Source of the DNA: Pelobates cultripes
Lineage: Eukaryota; Chordata; Amphibia; Anura; Pelobatidae
Assembly: GCA_933207985.1 (NCBI GenBank)
Contig: OW240917.1
Location: forward strand, 108,429,790 to 108,493,789
Direction of reading: 5' to 3'
DNA: 64,000 nt
Shown here: piece after piece, positions 47,691-60,147 of the stretch
Layout: every line of letters starts with the position of its first letter
Position numbering within the stretch: position 1 is the stretch's first letter
Made by a program: the position numbers and the translations under genes
The notes under the pieces: model-generated
Told to the model about the DNA's origin: nothing
What the model saw: the letters and a program-made list of their open reading frames with translations, nothing else
Databases searched by the model: none

Positions 47691-47835
47691 GTACAGGTCA
47701 TTGGAACAAGATCATATCTGTTGTTTCACAAATGTTATGTGACTATGGGTGAGAGAAACAGTCTGGCATGCATGCATCTTCTGTGAACATAAATTATGAA
47801 GTACAAGCTATATTTTACTCCTTTTTAATTATTTA

Positions 47836-48110
47836 AAGGAACACTATAGGGTTCGGAATACAAATGTATTCTTGACCCTATAGTGCAAAACCCACCATTT
47901 AGGTGGCTTGCCCCCCTTAAAAGTTAACTCTTCTTATTTCCAGGGCCGCGAGGGTCCACTGGCATTGGCCCCACCCCCTTGGCGACATCAGAATTGACGA
48001 TTTTTAGCCAATCCAATGCTTTCCCATGGGCTTTATTTCAATTGGTGAATTTTTATAATGTTGATGCTCTGGACTCTATCCCCAGAAATGTAACTCATTT
48101 TTTCTTAAAT
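47836..48110. repeat. Second copy of the CACTATAGGGTC repeat
   Basis: Starts AAAGGAACACTATAGGGTTC and folds back with GACCCTATAGTG. It carries the GACATCAGAA...CCAATCCAATGCTTTCCCATG stretch corresponding, inverted, to 5780-5940. Lies in the intron after the fourth coding exon. Confidence 0.55.
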
Positions 48111-48989
48111 TTATAAACCCAGGATGGTGAAAGGATGTATTTCAGAGAGAAAGAGGAATTGTTAGGCAAACTCATTGCATGCCCAGCTCATTAGTGAGGG
48201 GAAACTGACGAACTCTTATTTCAAAGAGACACAGCACAACATTTTTTCAAGACTTGGTGTTAATAGAAAATAAAATTAGTTTTATAAATGTTTTTTATTT
48301 AAAAAAATAAGTCACTATGGTTTTTTGGATGAGCCTCCACTGATTAATCCCTGCAGGAAGTAAATATATGTTGTATATGAATACAAAAAGATAAGTCCTG
48401 CGCTCACTCCCATCCCTCCTGGGCGGCAGCAACGACCACAGTACACATCAGCCCCAATATATACAGTAAAAACCAAAGAAAAAGTTACCTCCGCTCTCTC
48501 CTAAATCCCTATGTATATTTAAACAAATGGAGGTCATTTAGTTACTCCAATGGCCATTGGAGGGAATGCCCACCTGCCAACGTCAAGGAAGACCCCCTAG
48601 ACGGGTCCTACTCTGACCTTTCACCTTACTTCCTTGAGCTTCTGGCAAAGTTGAGATATGTTGTATATGGACAAACACTGCTTGCCTGCCAGAGGCTATT
48701 TGATTTGGTTGTTTTGTAAGTAAAATTAGGCAGCCATACAAAAAAATGAAAATGCATGACTAATAGTCACAGCTCATTCATAGTTTAGTGAAAAAGGTGT
48801 TGGCTAGTTAGAAAGAGAAACCTCTGTAGTAAGATTCATGTTAAGCGGAGTTTGCGTTCTAAATAAGGCCTGTTGATGTCAGTAACTGAATCAAAAAAAT
48901 ATTTTATATTTTATTTTCTAATTTTGGTCAGGATTGTGCAATCACTATCAAAGTGATCACAATGTATATTTTCTGAAGCTTTTCCCCCT

Positions 48990-49370
48990 TATTTTAGAAA
49001 GTGCAGATTTCAAGAAAAACTGGCAGTTTTAAAATTAACCTTGTTACACTACCCTGGCTTTCAAGCATACAATTGGTCTTGTTACTTCCTGGTAGTTTAG
49101 CTCAGTGGAGCTAAAATCAAGAGGCAGCAATTGCCCAGATCATCTGTCTTGCAAAGACTTCTTATTGAGCTGCATTGGGAGGTCTGTGATTGGACAGTCA
49201 CCGAAAGACTGAGCTGGGGGAGAATGGGATTGTTTGCAAGGATAAGAGAACTGCAGGTTTTGCAAGCTGTTGGATATAGGCCACACAAAAAAAAATGTAT
49301 GTATGTTTTCATTTAGGGTGTATATATACTAAAACATTTTTTAATTTTGGCTGTGGAGTGATTGTCTAAA
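48990..49370. repeat. Dispersed repeat, copy B
   Basis: Diverged copy of 46900-47350; ends just before the DIRS element. Confidence 0.65.
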
Positions 49371-49464
49371 CCCTGTCCCTCCCTCTACTTGTCTACGCCA
49401 ACCCCACCTTCCCCTTACCATTATTATTAAATTCAAGATTTTTGTAGTCTTGACATCAAAAAAT

Positions 49465-49668
49465 ATAGATTTTATTAAAGACAGGAGGCGAGTATTATGC
49501 ATTAACTTTCTTTACTTAACTACAGCAGCAAAGACATTTTTTCAATAAAGTTTAGTGAATAAAAAAGATAAAAATAACAGAGTAACTGAAATGGAACATT
49601 GGTAGCCAATCATCATCCAGCATAGTCTATATAGTGAATGATCCTCAATATTCTCCCTCTTTCGAGCT
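49465..49668 (+). repeat. DIRS left inverted terminal repeat
   Basis: Pairs, inverted, with 54858-55056 with few mismatches; both contain GACAGGAGGC and the block around CAGCAAAGACATTTTTTC. A further ~34 bases to the left (49431-49464) match only the internal complementary region. Confidence 0.88.
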
Positions 49669-49787
49669 GAGAATGCAGAAGAAGTGTCTAGTAGAGTAAC
49701 TCCAAGGATAGAATGAGGAAACTCCAAACAGGATTAAGCTGAAATATAAATAACAGGGTGGGTTAACGGGAGGGATAATACTCGCCT

Positions 49788-49875
49788 CTTGTCTTTAATA
49801 AAATCTATATTTTCTGACGTCAAGACTAGAAAAATCTTGAATTTTATAACAAGACAGGAGGCTCGTATTATGCAT
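49788..49875. repeat. DIRS internal complementary region
   Basis: The first half is the reverse complement of the left outer end (including the CTCGCCTCTTGTCTTTAATA block). The second half copies the right outer end (AAGACAGGAGGCTCGTATTA). The junction of the two halves fits the circular-junction template of DIRS elements. Confidence 0.85.
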
Positions 49876-49919
49876 GTTCAAAGCTAAATAGTCATAATTT
49901 AAAAATATATAAGAAGTTA

Positions 49920-50947
49920 TTACAATATTATTTTTGAAACATGCAGGCTAGGTCTAAAATAAAACTGTTTAAATGTAGATTCTGAAGACCAATCTGCAGT
50001 TTTTAACAGATCTGATAAAGAGCCTCCTGCTTGAAACACTTTAGTAGTCATAGCTCCTCTTGATGAGTGAGCTCCAAACATTGAAATATTAATACCTGCC
50101 ATAGACCTAGTTTGTCGTATCCATCTAGCTAAAGATGTAGAGGAGACAGGCAGAAAGGTTTTACGAAAAGAGATTAGTAATTGCGAGAAATTAGAATTTC
50201 GAATCAAAGAGGTTTTAAACTCATATGCTTGAAGACAACTAACAACACATAGAAGAGGATGGTCAGAAAATGAAGGATAGAATACAGTGCGGAGATTAGT
50301 TTTGGTACGTCTAACAATAGAAAAATTAACACCATCAGTAGTATATTGTCTATTAAGTCTAAAGCCTTAACGTCAGAAACTCTTTTGAAAGAGATGAGAC
50401 GTAGTAATGTGGTAAGCTTAAACGAAAGCAATTTTATGGATAATGAGTCATTGGCACTCCATGATTCTATTAACTGGAGTACCAGAGTAACATCCCAGGT
50501 GGAATTATATTTAGGGCATGGAGGACGTTTAAATCTGATACCCTTGATAAGTCTGCAGACTAAAGGATGTTTACCCACAGGGAAAAATTCAATAGGGTCG
50601 TGATTTGCTGAGATAGCAGATCTATAGACATTAATGGTGCAATAAGCTTTCCCTGAGTCAAAAGAGGCTGACAAAAAATTTAGAATGTTTGCTAAATCTG
50701 AATGTATGGGATCCACTGTCCGTCCCGTGCACCAATTAAGCCAAATTTTCCAGGCTGATCTGTAATTTGCACGGGTTCCTGGTGCCCATGCTTCTGAGAG
50801 AATGTCTCTAGTAGTGTTTGAAAATTCACTATGAGATTCGAATGACCCGAAATGAGATGCAATCAAAGGTAGTTGGCCCAGCAGCACTAGAGGATAAAAA
50901 TTTCCCTCCGGATCGCGAAGAGAATCCTGACGCATCTGTATAGGCAT
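49920..50947 (-). pseudogene. DIRS tyrosine recombinase, frameshifted
   Basis: Integrase of the lambda/DIRS type. An N-terminal core-binding domain with WAPGTRANYRSAWKIWLNWC is followed by the catalytic arginine in SFKRVSDVKAL. In a different frame (49920-50207) come the H-x-x-R box, AHSSRGAMTTK, and the nucleophile tyrosine region, FKQFYFRP. The frame changes near 50207-50300. All four catalytic residue types (R, H, R, Y) can be seen, so the inactivation is by frame and not by loss of motif. Confidence 0.85.
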
Positions 50948-51225
50948 GCTGAGGGAACCATGGTTGTGATGGCCAGAGTGGGGTTATAACTACTAAGGTC
51001 GATTTTCTGGGACCATGCTTTCAGAAGTACCCGGGATATCATCGTAAACGGGGGGGAAAGCATAATTGATTCCGTCTTTCCAACATTGGAGGAAAGCATT
51101 TACAGGAATGCTTTTAAAGGATCTACTGCTTCTGGATCCGGACGCCAACTGAAAAATGTTTCTAGTTAGCGATTGAGTTGTGATGCAAAGAGATCGTATT
51201 GAAATGGACCCCATAGAGCAAGTAG

Positions 51226-52678
51226 TCATTGGAAAATGTTGAGATCCAACATCCTGTCTCTGTAATCCACTAGGAAACGGGAATTCCAATCTGCTACTGT
51301 ATTGGAAAGGCCAGGAAGGTATTCTGCTCGTAACGTTATGTTTCGATCAAGGCAAAAATGCCTTAATTCTTTAGCAATGTCTGCCAGTTGCTTGGATTTT
51401 GTACCTCCTAAGCGATTTATATATTGGACTGCTGATATGTTGTCCATCTTGAGAAGGATACAACAATGGGATTTGTGTTTCGCAAAACTGCATAGAGCGA
51501 AAAACCCCTGCCATGAGTTCCAGGCAGTTTATATGCATATTCGTCTCTTCTAGAGACCATTTGCCTTCTGTGGAATTGCCTCCACAACGGGCCCCCTAGC
51601 CTAATCGACTTGCGTTGGATTCTATAGTTAGGTCTGGGAATGACATGAAAATGGCTTTCCCGTTCCAAATTTGAACATGATCTATCCACCAGGATAGTTC
51701 TGTTCTTGTCTCTGAAGTTAGAGAAATCTCGTCTGAATAGAGGAGACCGTTGCGCAGATGTTCTCTTTTCAATCTGTGAAGGGGTGCTGGAAAGATAGCC
51801 TGGATTGACGCTGATAAAATACCTACAATCCATGCTAAAGACCTGATGGAAATTAGTTCCTCCTTTAGAACTGACCTGATCTCTTTTTGAATCGTTTTCA
51901 ATTTCCGTGATGGAAATCCTAAACATTCGATCTCCTGAGAGGGAGTTAAAATCGATTTTTCGTAATTTATTACAAAGCCAAGGCTTGTTAACAGATTCAA
52001 TGTCCATTGAGAATGTAATCGAGTTTTCACACTCTGTGACATATGTCGTCTAGATAAATTATCATTCTTACTCCCCTGCGTCGAAGTAGGGATATTACTG
52101 GTTTGGGTAATTTGGTGAAACACCAAGGTGCAGAGGATAAACCAAATGGCAATGATTTGAATTGCCATTTCTTCCCTTGCCATAGGAACTGTAAATATTT
52201 CTGACATGAGTGGTGGATAGGTACCGTGAGGTATGCATCCTTCAAATCTATTTTGATCAACCAGTCGTTGAATATCAATAGGTCTTTGAGGTAATAAATT
52301 CCCTCCATTTTGAAATGGTGGTATCTGACAAAATTGTTTAAGTATTTCAAGTTTGACTGGTCTGTGACCAGAATCTTTCTTTTTCACCAAGAATAAATTG
52401 CTTATGAAGCCTGGGCTGCTCATGGGCATCCGTATGATGGCATTTTTTTGAGCACCAGGGCCTGTTCTTGGGTCAAAAAATTTATCGGGAAAGGTATGTT
52501 TCTTTGGACGGGGCATGATATAAAATCTATTTTGTAACCTTGAACCGTGTCTAGTATCCAAGAATCGTTTGTAATCTGACTCCAGACATGGAAAAAACGA
52601 GTGAGTCTGCCCCCTATCCCTACCAGGGAAGAAAGGTGGATTGTCATACTCACCGGATGAAGATCTGAAGCGAGACAT
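51226..52678 (-). pseudogene. DIRS reverse transcriptase and RNase H, frameshifted
   Basis: RT motifs are spread over two frames: LFLVKKKDSGHRPV, then IDLKDAYLTVPI, LPFGLSSAPWCFTK and the catalytic IIYLDD (52027-52350), then the thumb/connection region to 51596. An RNase H-like part, MDNISAVQYINRLGG through LPGLSNTVADWNSR, lies at 51226-51447. The YLDD box and the LPFGLSSAP block are typical of DIRS RTs. At least two frame changes break it. Confidence 0.85.
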
Positions 52679-52870
52679 TCCTCGATGGCCTCTTGATCTC
52701 CAAGGTCTGCCACATAGTGGAAAGAATGGAGTTAATTGTTGGGTGTCATATGAGGGCCTGGTGGGTTGAAAGGTGTTCCTTGGAACCTGTCTATGTTGAA
52801 AGGAACGGCTTGAAGAACGGTTCCTTCCTCTTCCAGCCCTTCCAAAACCTTAGGGTTGAAAACTTTTTCC

Positions 52871-54079
52871 TCAGGGATGACTGAGCCTTATCAAGGGTAC
52901 TAAATAGATTGACATATTAATGTCTTTAATAAATGATTCTCCGAATAGGAGACCTTCCGCAGCTGGACCAGGTTCACAAGTGGCTAAATTTGACCGTTGA
53001 GGGTTAATTTTCATTAAAATAGACCTGCGTTCTCTGGTCAGCGCTGCGTTAGCATTCCCCAAAAAGCATATAATGCGTTGGGTCCAGCCTCTCAAAGTAT
53101 CAATGCTGGGAGGATTCCCAGAAGCTGCCGCATGTTCTAAAGTTTCAAACATTTTAGCCACAGGACCAGAAATGTCCATTAATTTATCTTGACAGGATTT
53201 TAGTGATATGTCAAGACCTTTATTTGGGTTCTTCCCTGATTTTGATCAGGGGTCTGTGCGACTTTCTTTGACAAGGTCGGTCTGGGGCATTCAGCTCTTT
53301 ATTTCTAGCCGCTTGGTCAAGGTCTTTCCTCAACCATTATTCAAGATATTTGGCTACATGAGCCATAGGGACCCATTCGGCTGACCTGCGTTGTTTAATA
53401 TGGTCTTGGTCGAATAATGGTTTACCATTTAAAATCCAAAATAATATTCTCTTCATCAGATTTAGAGATAAGCTCAAGTGTCTGAGATATATGAATAACT
53501 AGAGGCAGAATCAGAGTCTTATTTTTCATCCCCTGAGATTGAAAATGAGTCACTATCTGAGGAGGTTTTATAGGAGTCAGGTTTGCTCCTGTGAATGGCC
53601 TTCCAAGCTAGTTTGTCTTCCTCACGAACAGAGGGTCTTTTGAGTGATTGATTACACTCTTCAGTTTTGCGTGAGACACGCATTGTGTTCTTGTCTTGGT
53701 CCTTCCCTATCTTAAGTGGCTTAGAGCCACCAGGGGATTCTGCAGGACCGTCAAAGCAATGTTTGCGTTTTTGGGTGGCCTTCCCAGATCTCCTAAAACC
53801 TTGAGCTAGGTTCCGTTCAGACTCCAAAGATGACCAGGTGGTCTGAAGGAGTACTAATTAAATGAGTCTTCTCACTGGAGTTTGAGTTGCTTATGGCTTG
53901 AGCCACAGACTTTGCAATTGTTCCTTGCAAAGAAGACATTGCAGTATAAATTGCAGAGGAAACTGACGTTTGAACGGATAAATCCACAATATTTTGTAAG
54001 AATCCTCCGTGAGGATTTCACAGTCATGAGAAACACCAGGTTTTGGTGACTCAATTTGTCTAATCTCTTTAGAATTCAT
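52871..54079 (-). pseudogene. DIRS gag-like ORF1 remnants
   Basis: Probable start at 54079 (MNSKEIRQIESPKPG). The frame is broken several times. A charged serine/lysine-rich middle (53519-53827) and a helical C-terminal part with WTQRIICFLGNANAALTRER (52871-53179) are recognisable. The last motif is shared with the gag of the smaller DIRS element at 16.9 kb. Exact extents are uncertain. Confidence 0.6.
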
Positions 54080-54609
54080 AATTTACTAAATTGCAACAAA
54101 TGGCAATTGTATCTACTATTTGAGAATAGTTGAATAATAAAAATGTTGCCAACTATGAGGGGAAATCGTGACCGGAAAATCAAATAGTTAAAGTTATAAT
54201 AATAATTACCAGTAAAGAGTAACAAGTTGTGAAGAAAACGCTGTCCTGAGGTAAAGTGGACGGGAAAGTTATCTGAGGACCAACTAACTGGTATTCCAGC
54301 CCATAAAACGTCATTAATGTATGAGGGATTAACTGAAAGAAACGCGCGTGCAGCGGTTCGCATAAAACTGCCGAGATGACTAACAGTGAATTGACCGTTC
54401 GTATACAAAAAACCCGCAAGCGCGAAAATAATAAAGTAATACGAAAAGTAAATTGGTGCAACTCGTGTGGAAAAACTAATGAATGTGATTCATAGAAATA
54501 ACTGACCTAACAGTTCAAAGACAAAACTACCGAACGCGGACGAACCGCAACTTCATTTCCAGATAGACTTCATGAAAGACAGTGCACCAAATATAAATAT
54601 ATATATAAA

Positions 54610-54709
<100 letters not shown>

Positions 54710-54857
54710 CAATAAGACATAGAATTACTTCAGAAAAGCATATATTCCAAACGAATAAACACAAATGTCAACATATAACCAAATTAGAAGGTATGTATGT
54801 ATGTATAGAAAACGGTAGCATAAGTGAATGTATGATACTTATCTCTACTGGAGCAGC

Positions 54858-55056
54858 AAAGAAAGAGGGAGAAAATTGGGGATCATTCACTATATAGACT
54901 ATGCTGGATGCTGATTGGCTACCAATGTTCCATTTCAGTTACTCTGTTATTTTTATCTTTTTTATTCACTAAACTTTATTGAAAAAATGTCTTTGCTGCT
55001 GGAGTTAAATAAAGAAAGTTAATGCATAATACGAGCCTCCTGTCTTGTTATAAAAT
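54858..55056 (-). repeat. DIRS right inverted terminal repeat
   Basis: Inverted partner of 49465-49668. The outermost bases (TTATAAAAT) also occur in the internal complementary region at about 49850. Confidence 0.88.
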
Positions 55057-55266
55057 CTTTAAGTGTTGCTCGATAGGCAAATTGTCAGGGTTTCTTTGCT
55101 GTTTTCAACAGCCACCCTTCTTTTTTCAGTGTCTGAGGTTTCAGTTGTAATTAACGATCAGCTCCTTCAGTATGTTGCCACGGTTACTCACCTGAGAATA
55201 AGAATAGTAATCAACCCTGCTGCTAATCAGTTCAGCCTATTTAAGCAGCAAATCCCAGAACCAATT

Positions 55267-56505
55267 TGTCACAAACGCACCCTACTCCAAGAGTGCGCGT
55301 GACGTAGTTGTGGTTGTGAAAGGGTTAAAGTTCACTATTTGTCTGCACTAGACCGAAAATAATGACAAAATCCCCCTTTAACACCACGCACACTTAAACG
55401 TAATAATATAACTATTTAACGCTGCCACCACCAAGACAATTTATAAATGGGGTGCCTTGGTCCCCCAGGTAAATCAACAATAAAACCCACCAAATATTAC
55501 TTAGTACAATATTCAAGGAATTACAAAAATACTAACTAGTCTCTTCAGGTAACGTGATTCTTAACCAGACAAAGGCAGAACTTAATAAATGAATGTTTAT
55601 TATGAACAAAAAAGTCACAGTGCATATAACAATATATGATAAATTATTTACACCAACAGATAAAAACAAAAAGGATAAAATACAGAAGTCCTAATTACTC
55701 ACTTAGGTTTTCAAAGTACAACTTCTGTCCAGGGGGTCTCTGGCAAGGAAAGATGGTGACTCACTCAAAATTAGATCTTGGCCCCAAGCAAGTACACAAA
55801 CACCCTTCAGAATCACAGGAGATATACCCTGTGAATTGCCACGCCTCATCCAGGGGTGGAGCAATAGGAATACTAGGTGACCACCTCCTTTGTTCCAGAA
55901 ACCAACAACCCACATACAAACTTTTGGTTTTATCTCATCTACTGTACTTGCCACAGAAATAATAATTGCCTCTATGAATTTATTGTTTTCCCATTCCAAA
56001 GACATGTTGCACGCCCCGCCCACGATCCAATAGGACAGACATCACAAGTCCTGCCACACGGTTTAAGTTGTGCAACTCATGTTTGGGCTTAATTAAAAGA
56101 TTGGGCTTGTCCCATTCCAAATATAATAAAAATGAGGCTTAATTATTAACCTGTGGGTAAGTATGAATGTTTCACTTGGATAAGATACTGGAACACAAGG
56201 ATCTTCATGAAACGAATCCCATTACCATTTCAAATGATTGAACTATCCTTTACAAGGTACATGCCAAATGGATGAAGAGACATTCAGACTTTTTCCAAGT
56301 GTAGAACCTCACCCTTTCACATCCCTATGCCATTCACACTACCCCTTCTGTCATCTGACCTCTGTGGGGGTCCCAGCTTCAAAAGATGTAACCCCTGTTG
56401 ACCTCAGCAATAACATCTCTGTAATTTGTGCCATTTACTACACAAATTCCATTAAAGGATGATATTCCATAGTGTAATAATAAATTATACACCTTTGCTG
56501 TGACA
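55267..56505 (-). mobile_element. Candidate LTR-like insertion
   Basis: Bounded by TGTCACA and TGTGACA. On the minus strand it starts TGTCACAGCAAAGG, has AATAAA near 55590, and ends GTGCGTTTGTGACA. No target duplication was found and no coding sequence is supported, so the boundaries are tentative. Confidence 0.35.
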
Positions 56506-56582
56506 CCTCCCCCAAATAAGAGACGCAATGGTTCCTGACTCTAGCCTTGTTCCTGACTCCACTGCTCTCCGTTCTCCTGATC

Positions 56583-57400
56583 CTGTAGATTCCATTTTAA
56601 AAACATAGCCCGCATCCGCCCCCTTTCTTGCAGCAGATACTACCAAGGAGCTTGTCCATGCTCTAGTAATTTCCCACATGGATTATTGTAACCCTCTCCT
56701 GCTTGTTCTTCCCAAAAGCCGTACTGCACCCCTACAGTCTGTAATGAACGCTGCTGCTAGACTGATTTTTCCTCTCTAGTCGGTTCTCTCACACCTCACC
56801 CCTCTGCCAGTCCTTACATTGGCTTCCTGTGTGCTATAGGAGTCAATTCAAGGCACTAACTCACACCTATAAAGCACTGAACAACTCTAGCCCCTCTTAT
56901 ATCTCCTCACAGATCCATAGGTATGTCCCTTCTCGGTCTCTCCGCTCTGCCCGTGACCACCTCCTGTCCGTTGTCCGCACCCGTACGGCCAACTCGCGCT
57001 TGCAGGACTTCTCGCGGGCGGCTCCCTTCCTATGGAATAGCCTGCCTCCCGCCATCAGACTGTCCCCTAGTCTTGCATCTTTTAAGAAGTGTCTTAAAAC
57101 ACATCTCTTTAGGAAAGCTTATGGCCTCCAAGACTAACCCCCACCTCACACCTGTCTCTTGCCCTCTCCTAAAGGGCAGCCCACCTTATCTGATTGCAAA
57201 TTCCTGTCCTACTGTGTTTTACACCCCACCTCCTATAGAATGTAAGCTTGATTGAGCAGGGTCCTCTTCAACCTATTGTTCCTGTAAGTTTATTTGTAAT
57301 TGTCCTATTTATAGTTAAATCCCCTCTCATAATATTGTGAAGCGCTACGGAATCTGTTGGCGCTATATAAATGGCAATAATAAATAAAAATAAAAAACCT
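56583..57400 (+). pseudogene. L2/CR1-type LINE, 3' end of ORF2 and tail
   Basis: Encodes the C-terminal end of a LINE reverse-transcriptase protein: CYRSQFKALTHTYKALNNSS, SARDHLLSVVRTRTANSRLQ, PFLWNSLPPAIR and KTHLFRKAYG. The block before it (ELVHALVISHMDYCN) is in a broken frame. The 3' end GAAGCGCTACGGAATCTGTT...GCGCTATATAAATGGCAATAATAAATAAAAA is the standard L2 tail. 5'-truncated. Confidence 0.85.
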
Positions 57401-57652
57401 CCTTGCCCTTGCGTGGTTTCCTGTTCCCCAGAAGTCTCCTTGTTCCTGTGTTTCCTGTTTGCTCCTGGTTCCTGACTCTAGCCTTGTTCCTGACTCCGCT
57501 GCTCTCCGTTCTCCTGATCCTGGCTCGTCTGACTACCTGCTCTGGTGACTGACCCCTGCTTGCCTCTTGGACTTTGCTTTTGGTTATTTCTTTATTTATT
57601 AATAAAGGTGTTTTTGCATCTGGTTCTTGGTCCCTAACATTACGCAAGGGCC

Positions 57653-59186
57653 ATGAATACAGATGGTACAGGCAATACACCTATATCTAACCTATTTACC
57701 CGGTGGGACCAGCAGAACCACCATTTGGACCAGTATGTCCATCTGAATCCAGCACCCGGCAAGCCTGCGATTGTGGTCACCTCTGCCTCACTTCCTGTTC
57801 TAGCACCGGTTGTAGCCTCCAAACCTGTTGTGGCTAGAGGAATGACTGGGTCTGTCCCGCTCCCTCAGTATTTTGGGGGCAACCCAGCTCAGTGCAAAGA
57901 ACTTATAAATCAGGTTAAAGGATACCTTGAAATGTTGCCCCAGGCATTTCCTACAGACAGCGACAAAGTCCAGTTCATGATTTCCTTGCTGTCTGAAAAA
58001 GCCCTAGCTTGGGCAAAACCTCTCTGGGAGGCAGAGAGGCCCATCATTTACAATTACCCTGAATTTGTTGCGTCCTTTAAAAGGGTTTTTGATATTCCAG
58101 CTCGCTCCACCCCTACTGCCAAACAACTGTCTAATGCTCAGGGCACGAAAACTATTGTTGAGTATGCCAGTGAATTCCGTACCATGGCAGCAGAGGGTGG
58201 CTGCCTTTGCACAGCGGCTCTCCGATGTTATTAAAAATGAGAATGTGAATAAGAAGATTTTTCTATTTCGACTGTGAATAAGAAGATTTTTCTATTTCGA
58301 TCTTTTATTTCCCTTTTAAATTTATTCACTCTTCTTTTGCCTCTCTTTTACCTATTTTAATCCTTTTTCTGAGAAAGAGAGAGTTTAACTGTTGCTAATA
58401 TTCTACGTATTGGAATAAGAATATCTTTCAATGTTATTGACAATATGTATGAAGTATGTTGCTAATAGGACTCTGATTATTGCAACATGAAAGACTGTGT
58501 AAGTGAATGGACTAGTTCGCTGTTTCTTTTCTTCAATGAACACGGAAGTAAATTGAGATCGTTAAGGACGCTAGGATGCCCAAAAAAGTTGCTTATAAAA
58601 AAAAAAAAAAAAAAGTAGTTAGTTTATTTCTGAAGAAAGGCGCGAAAAGTTTCCTATTTGAACACGGAACAGACTGAATGGACTCACACTTTGATAAAGG
58701 CTTTGGCTGAAACACGTTAGTGTGCAGAGGTGGAATTGCTGAATTTTAACTTTTACTGCTGCTGTCTTTTTTTTTTTTTGCTGCTATACCGAATAAAGGT
58801 TTTCATTAAAGATCCTGCATCCTGGATTTTGTAAAGCAAGAAGGAGCAAGCAATTAAGCAGTTGGATTACAACGACCACCTCACTAATCCATTCAATGTT
58901 CCTAGTCTGAGCCAGCTTCCATATTAAGTGGCTCATGAATATGTGAGTTTATTCAAGTATTTACTCATACATATATTATTTGTACATTATTACCCTATAC
59001 CTGTTTTTCCCATTGTGTTTTTACAGGTTTTATATTGGATATAAGGGTAATTACTGTTTCTCTGTGCTCTCACCATTCTTTACTGTTTTAACCATTTATT
59101 TATGTGAGGTGGAGTGACCCACATTGCTGGTGATTGTAGCACTCTGTCTTATATTGTTTTTTTTCACCATATATACACTTATTTCA
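57653..59186 (+). pseudogene. Gypsy gag, 5' part, interrupted
   Basis: Starts MNTDGTGNTPISNLFTRWDQ and has a retrotransposon-gag capsid domain (SVPLPQYFGGNPAQCKELIN, then FMISLLSEKALAWAKPLW and SFKRVFDIPA). The reading frame changes near 58190, and the gene is then split at 58242 by a 0.94-kb insertion. It continues after 59187 as IKNEIAARELPKDLEELISF. Confidence 0.85.
58243..59186 (+). mobile_element. Unclassified insertion in gypsy gag with 15-bp target duplication
   Basis: TTATTAAAAATGAGA is repeated at 58228-58242 and 59187-59201, on either side of 944 bp. It begins with a 28-bp tandem duplication (GTGAATAAGAAGATTTTTCT... twice, 58245-58301). It contains an A-run near 58600 and a CACACTTTGATAAAGGC...GGCTGAAAC segment near 58686-58714 that recalls hammerhead-ribozyme cores in Penelope-like elements. 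No coding region. Confidence 0.7.
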
Positions 59187-60147
59187 TTATTAAAAATGAG
59201 ATTGCAGCCAGAGAATTACCTAAAGATCTTGAGGAACTGATATCATTTGTCACCCTCACTGACATCAGACTCCGAGAGAGATCCTCATCCAGGGAGCGCC
59301 TGTATATTTGTCACCGAGCTTTTCCTGCCCACCCAAACCTCCCATGCCTCCTGGTCCTGAGTCCTCTGTCGGTGTGGAGCCGAGGCGGTTAGGCTTCTCA
59401 CACCTCTCTGTCGAGGAGAGAGCCTTTAGGAGGAGGGAGGGCCTGTGTCTATACTGCCGACACCACGGTCACATGTTAGTTTTGCCCGATTCGTCCGGTA
59501 AAGGGCCTGCACCTAAGATACTGTCAGGGGCAGATCTTGGGGGGGGTCTTTCTGCAGACCCAGAGATAAATGAGGACAAACCCTTGGTGCCTATTATCCT
59601 CTCCTGGCTTGATTCATCCATTAAAACCCGGGCATTGCTTGATTCTGGGGCAGCAGGCTTGTTTATAGATTGTGCATTTGCATCAGAGCACACTATACCC
59701 TTACAGCCTCGCAACTCTCCACTAGCTTTTGAAGCCATCGATGGCAGACCAATACAGCCAACCCACATGACCCAGGAGACCATGCCCATATCTCTGGCTG
59801 TAGGGGCTCTACATCATGAGACAATCCAATTCCAGGTCATTTCCCTCCATATTACCAGGTTGTTTTGGGATACACTTTGCTACAGAAGCATAACCCCACA
59901 ATTGATTGGCGCAAATCTGAGATATTATCTTGGTCCCAGCAATGTACATCTTCCTGTCTCTGTAAACCGGTCAAAGTTTTGGGCACAGTTTCTGCCTCTT
60001 CCTTACCCGCTGAGTACCAAGAATTCCAAGATGTATTTGACAAAGGTCAAGCTAGCGTTCTGCCGCCACACCGTCCGTATGACTGTGGTATCGAACTCCA
60101 ACCTGGTGCCATTCCTCCCCATGGCCGGATTTACCCGCTGTCTGTAG
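59187..60147 (+). pseudogene. Gypsy gag 3' end and protease
   Basis: Includes gag C-terminus with a zinc knuckle remnant (CLYCRHHGHM, 59440-59475), then the aspartic protease with LLDSGAAGLFID (about 59635-59665). Frames change at about 59390 and again near 59860, where the RT-linked region starts in another frame. Confidence 0.8.

Larger units (their letters stand above)
55083..57639 (+). repeat. Gypsy 5' LTR, split by two insertions
   Basis: Starts TGTCAGGGTTTC, with TATTTAAG at 55238. It is interrupted at about 55266 by an LTR-like segment and later by a LINE tail, then resumes to an AATAAA at 57601 and an end at about 57639 (...CCCTAACA). A 52-bp stretch (TTCCTGACTCTAGCCTTG...) is present on both sides of the LINE tail (56532-56585 and 57471-57523), so the exact history is unclear. 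Confidence 0.55.

Noticed and set aside
47691..47786. Extension of the annexin A5 reading frame
   Set aside because: A clean GTACAG donor ends the exon; the following residues do not match annexin repeat II.
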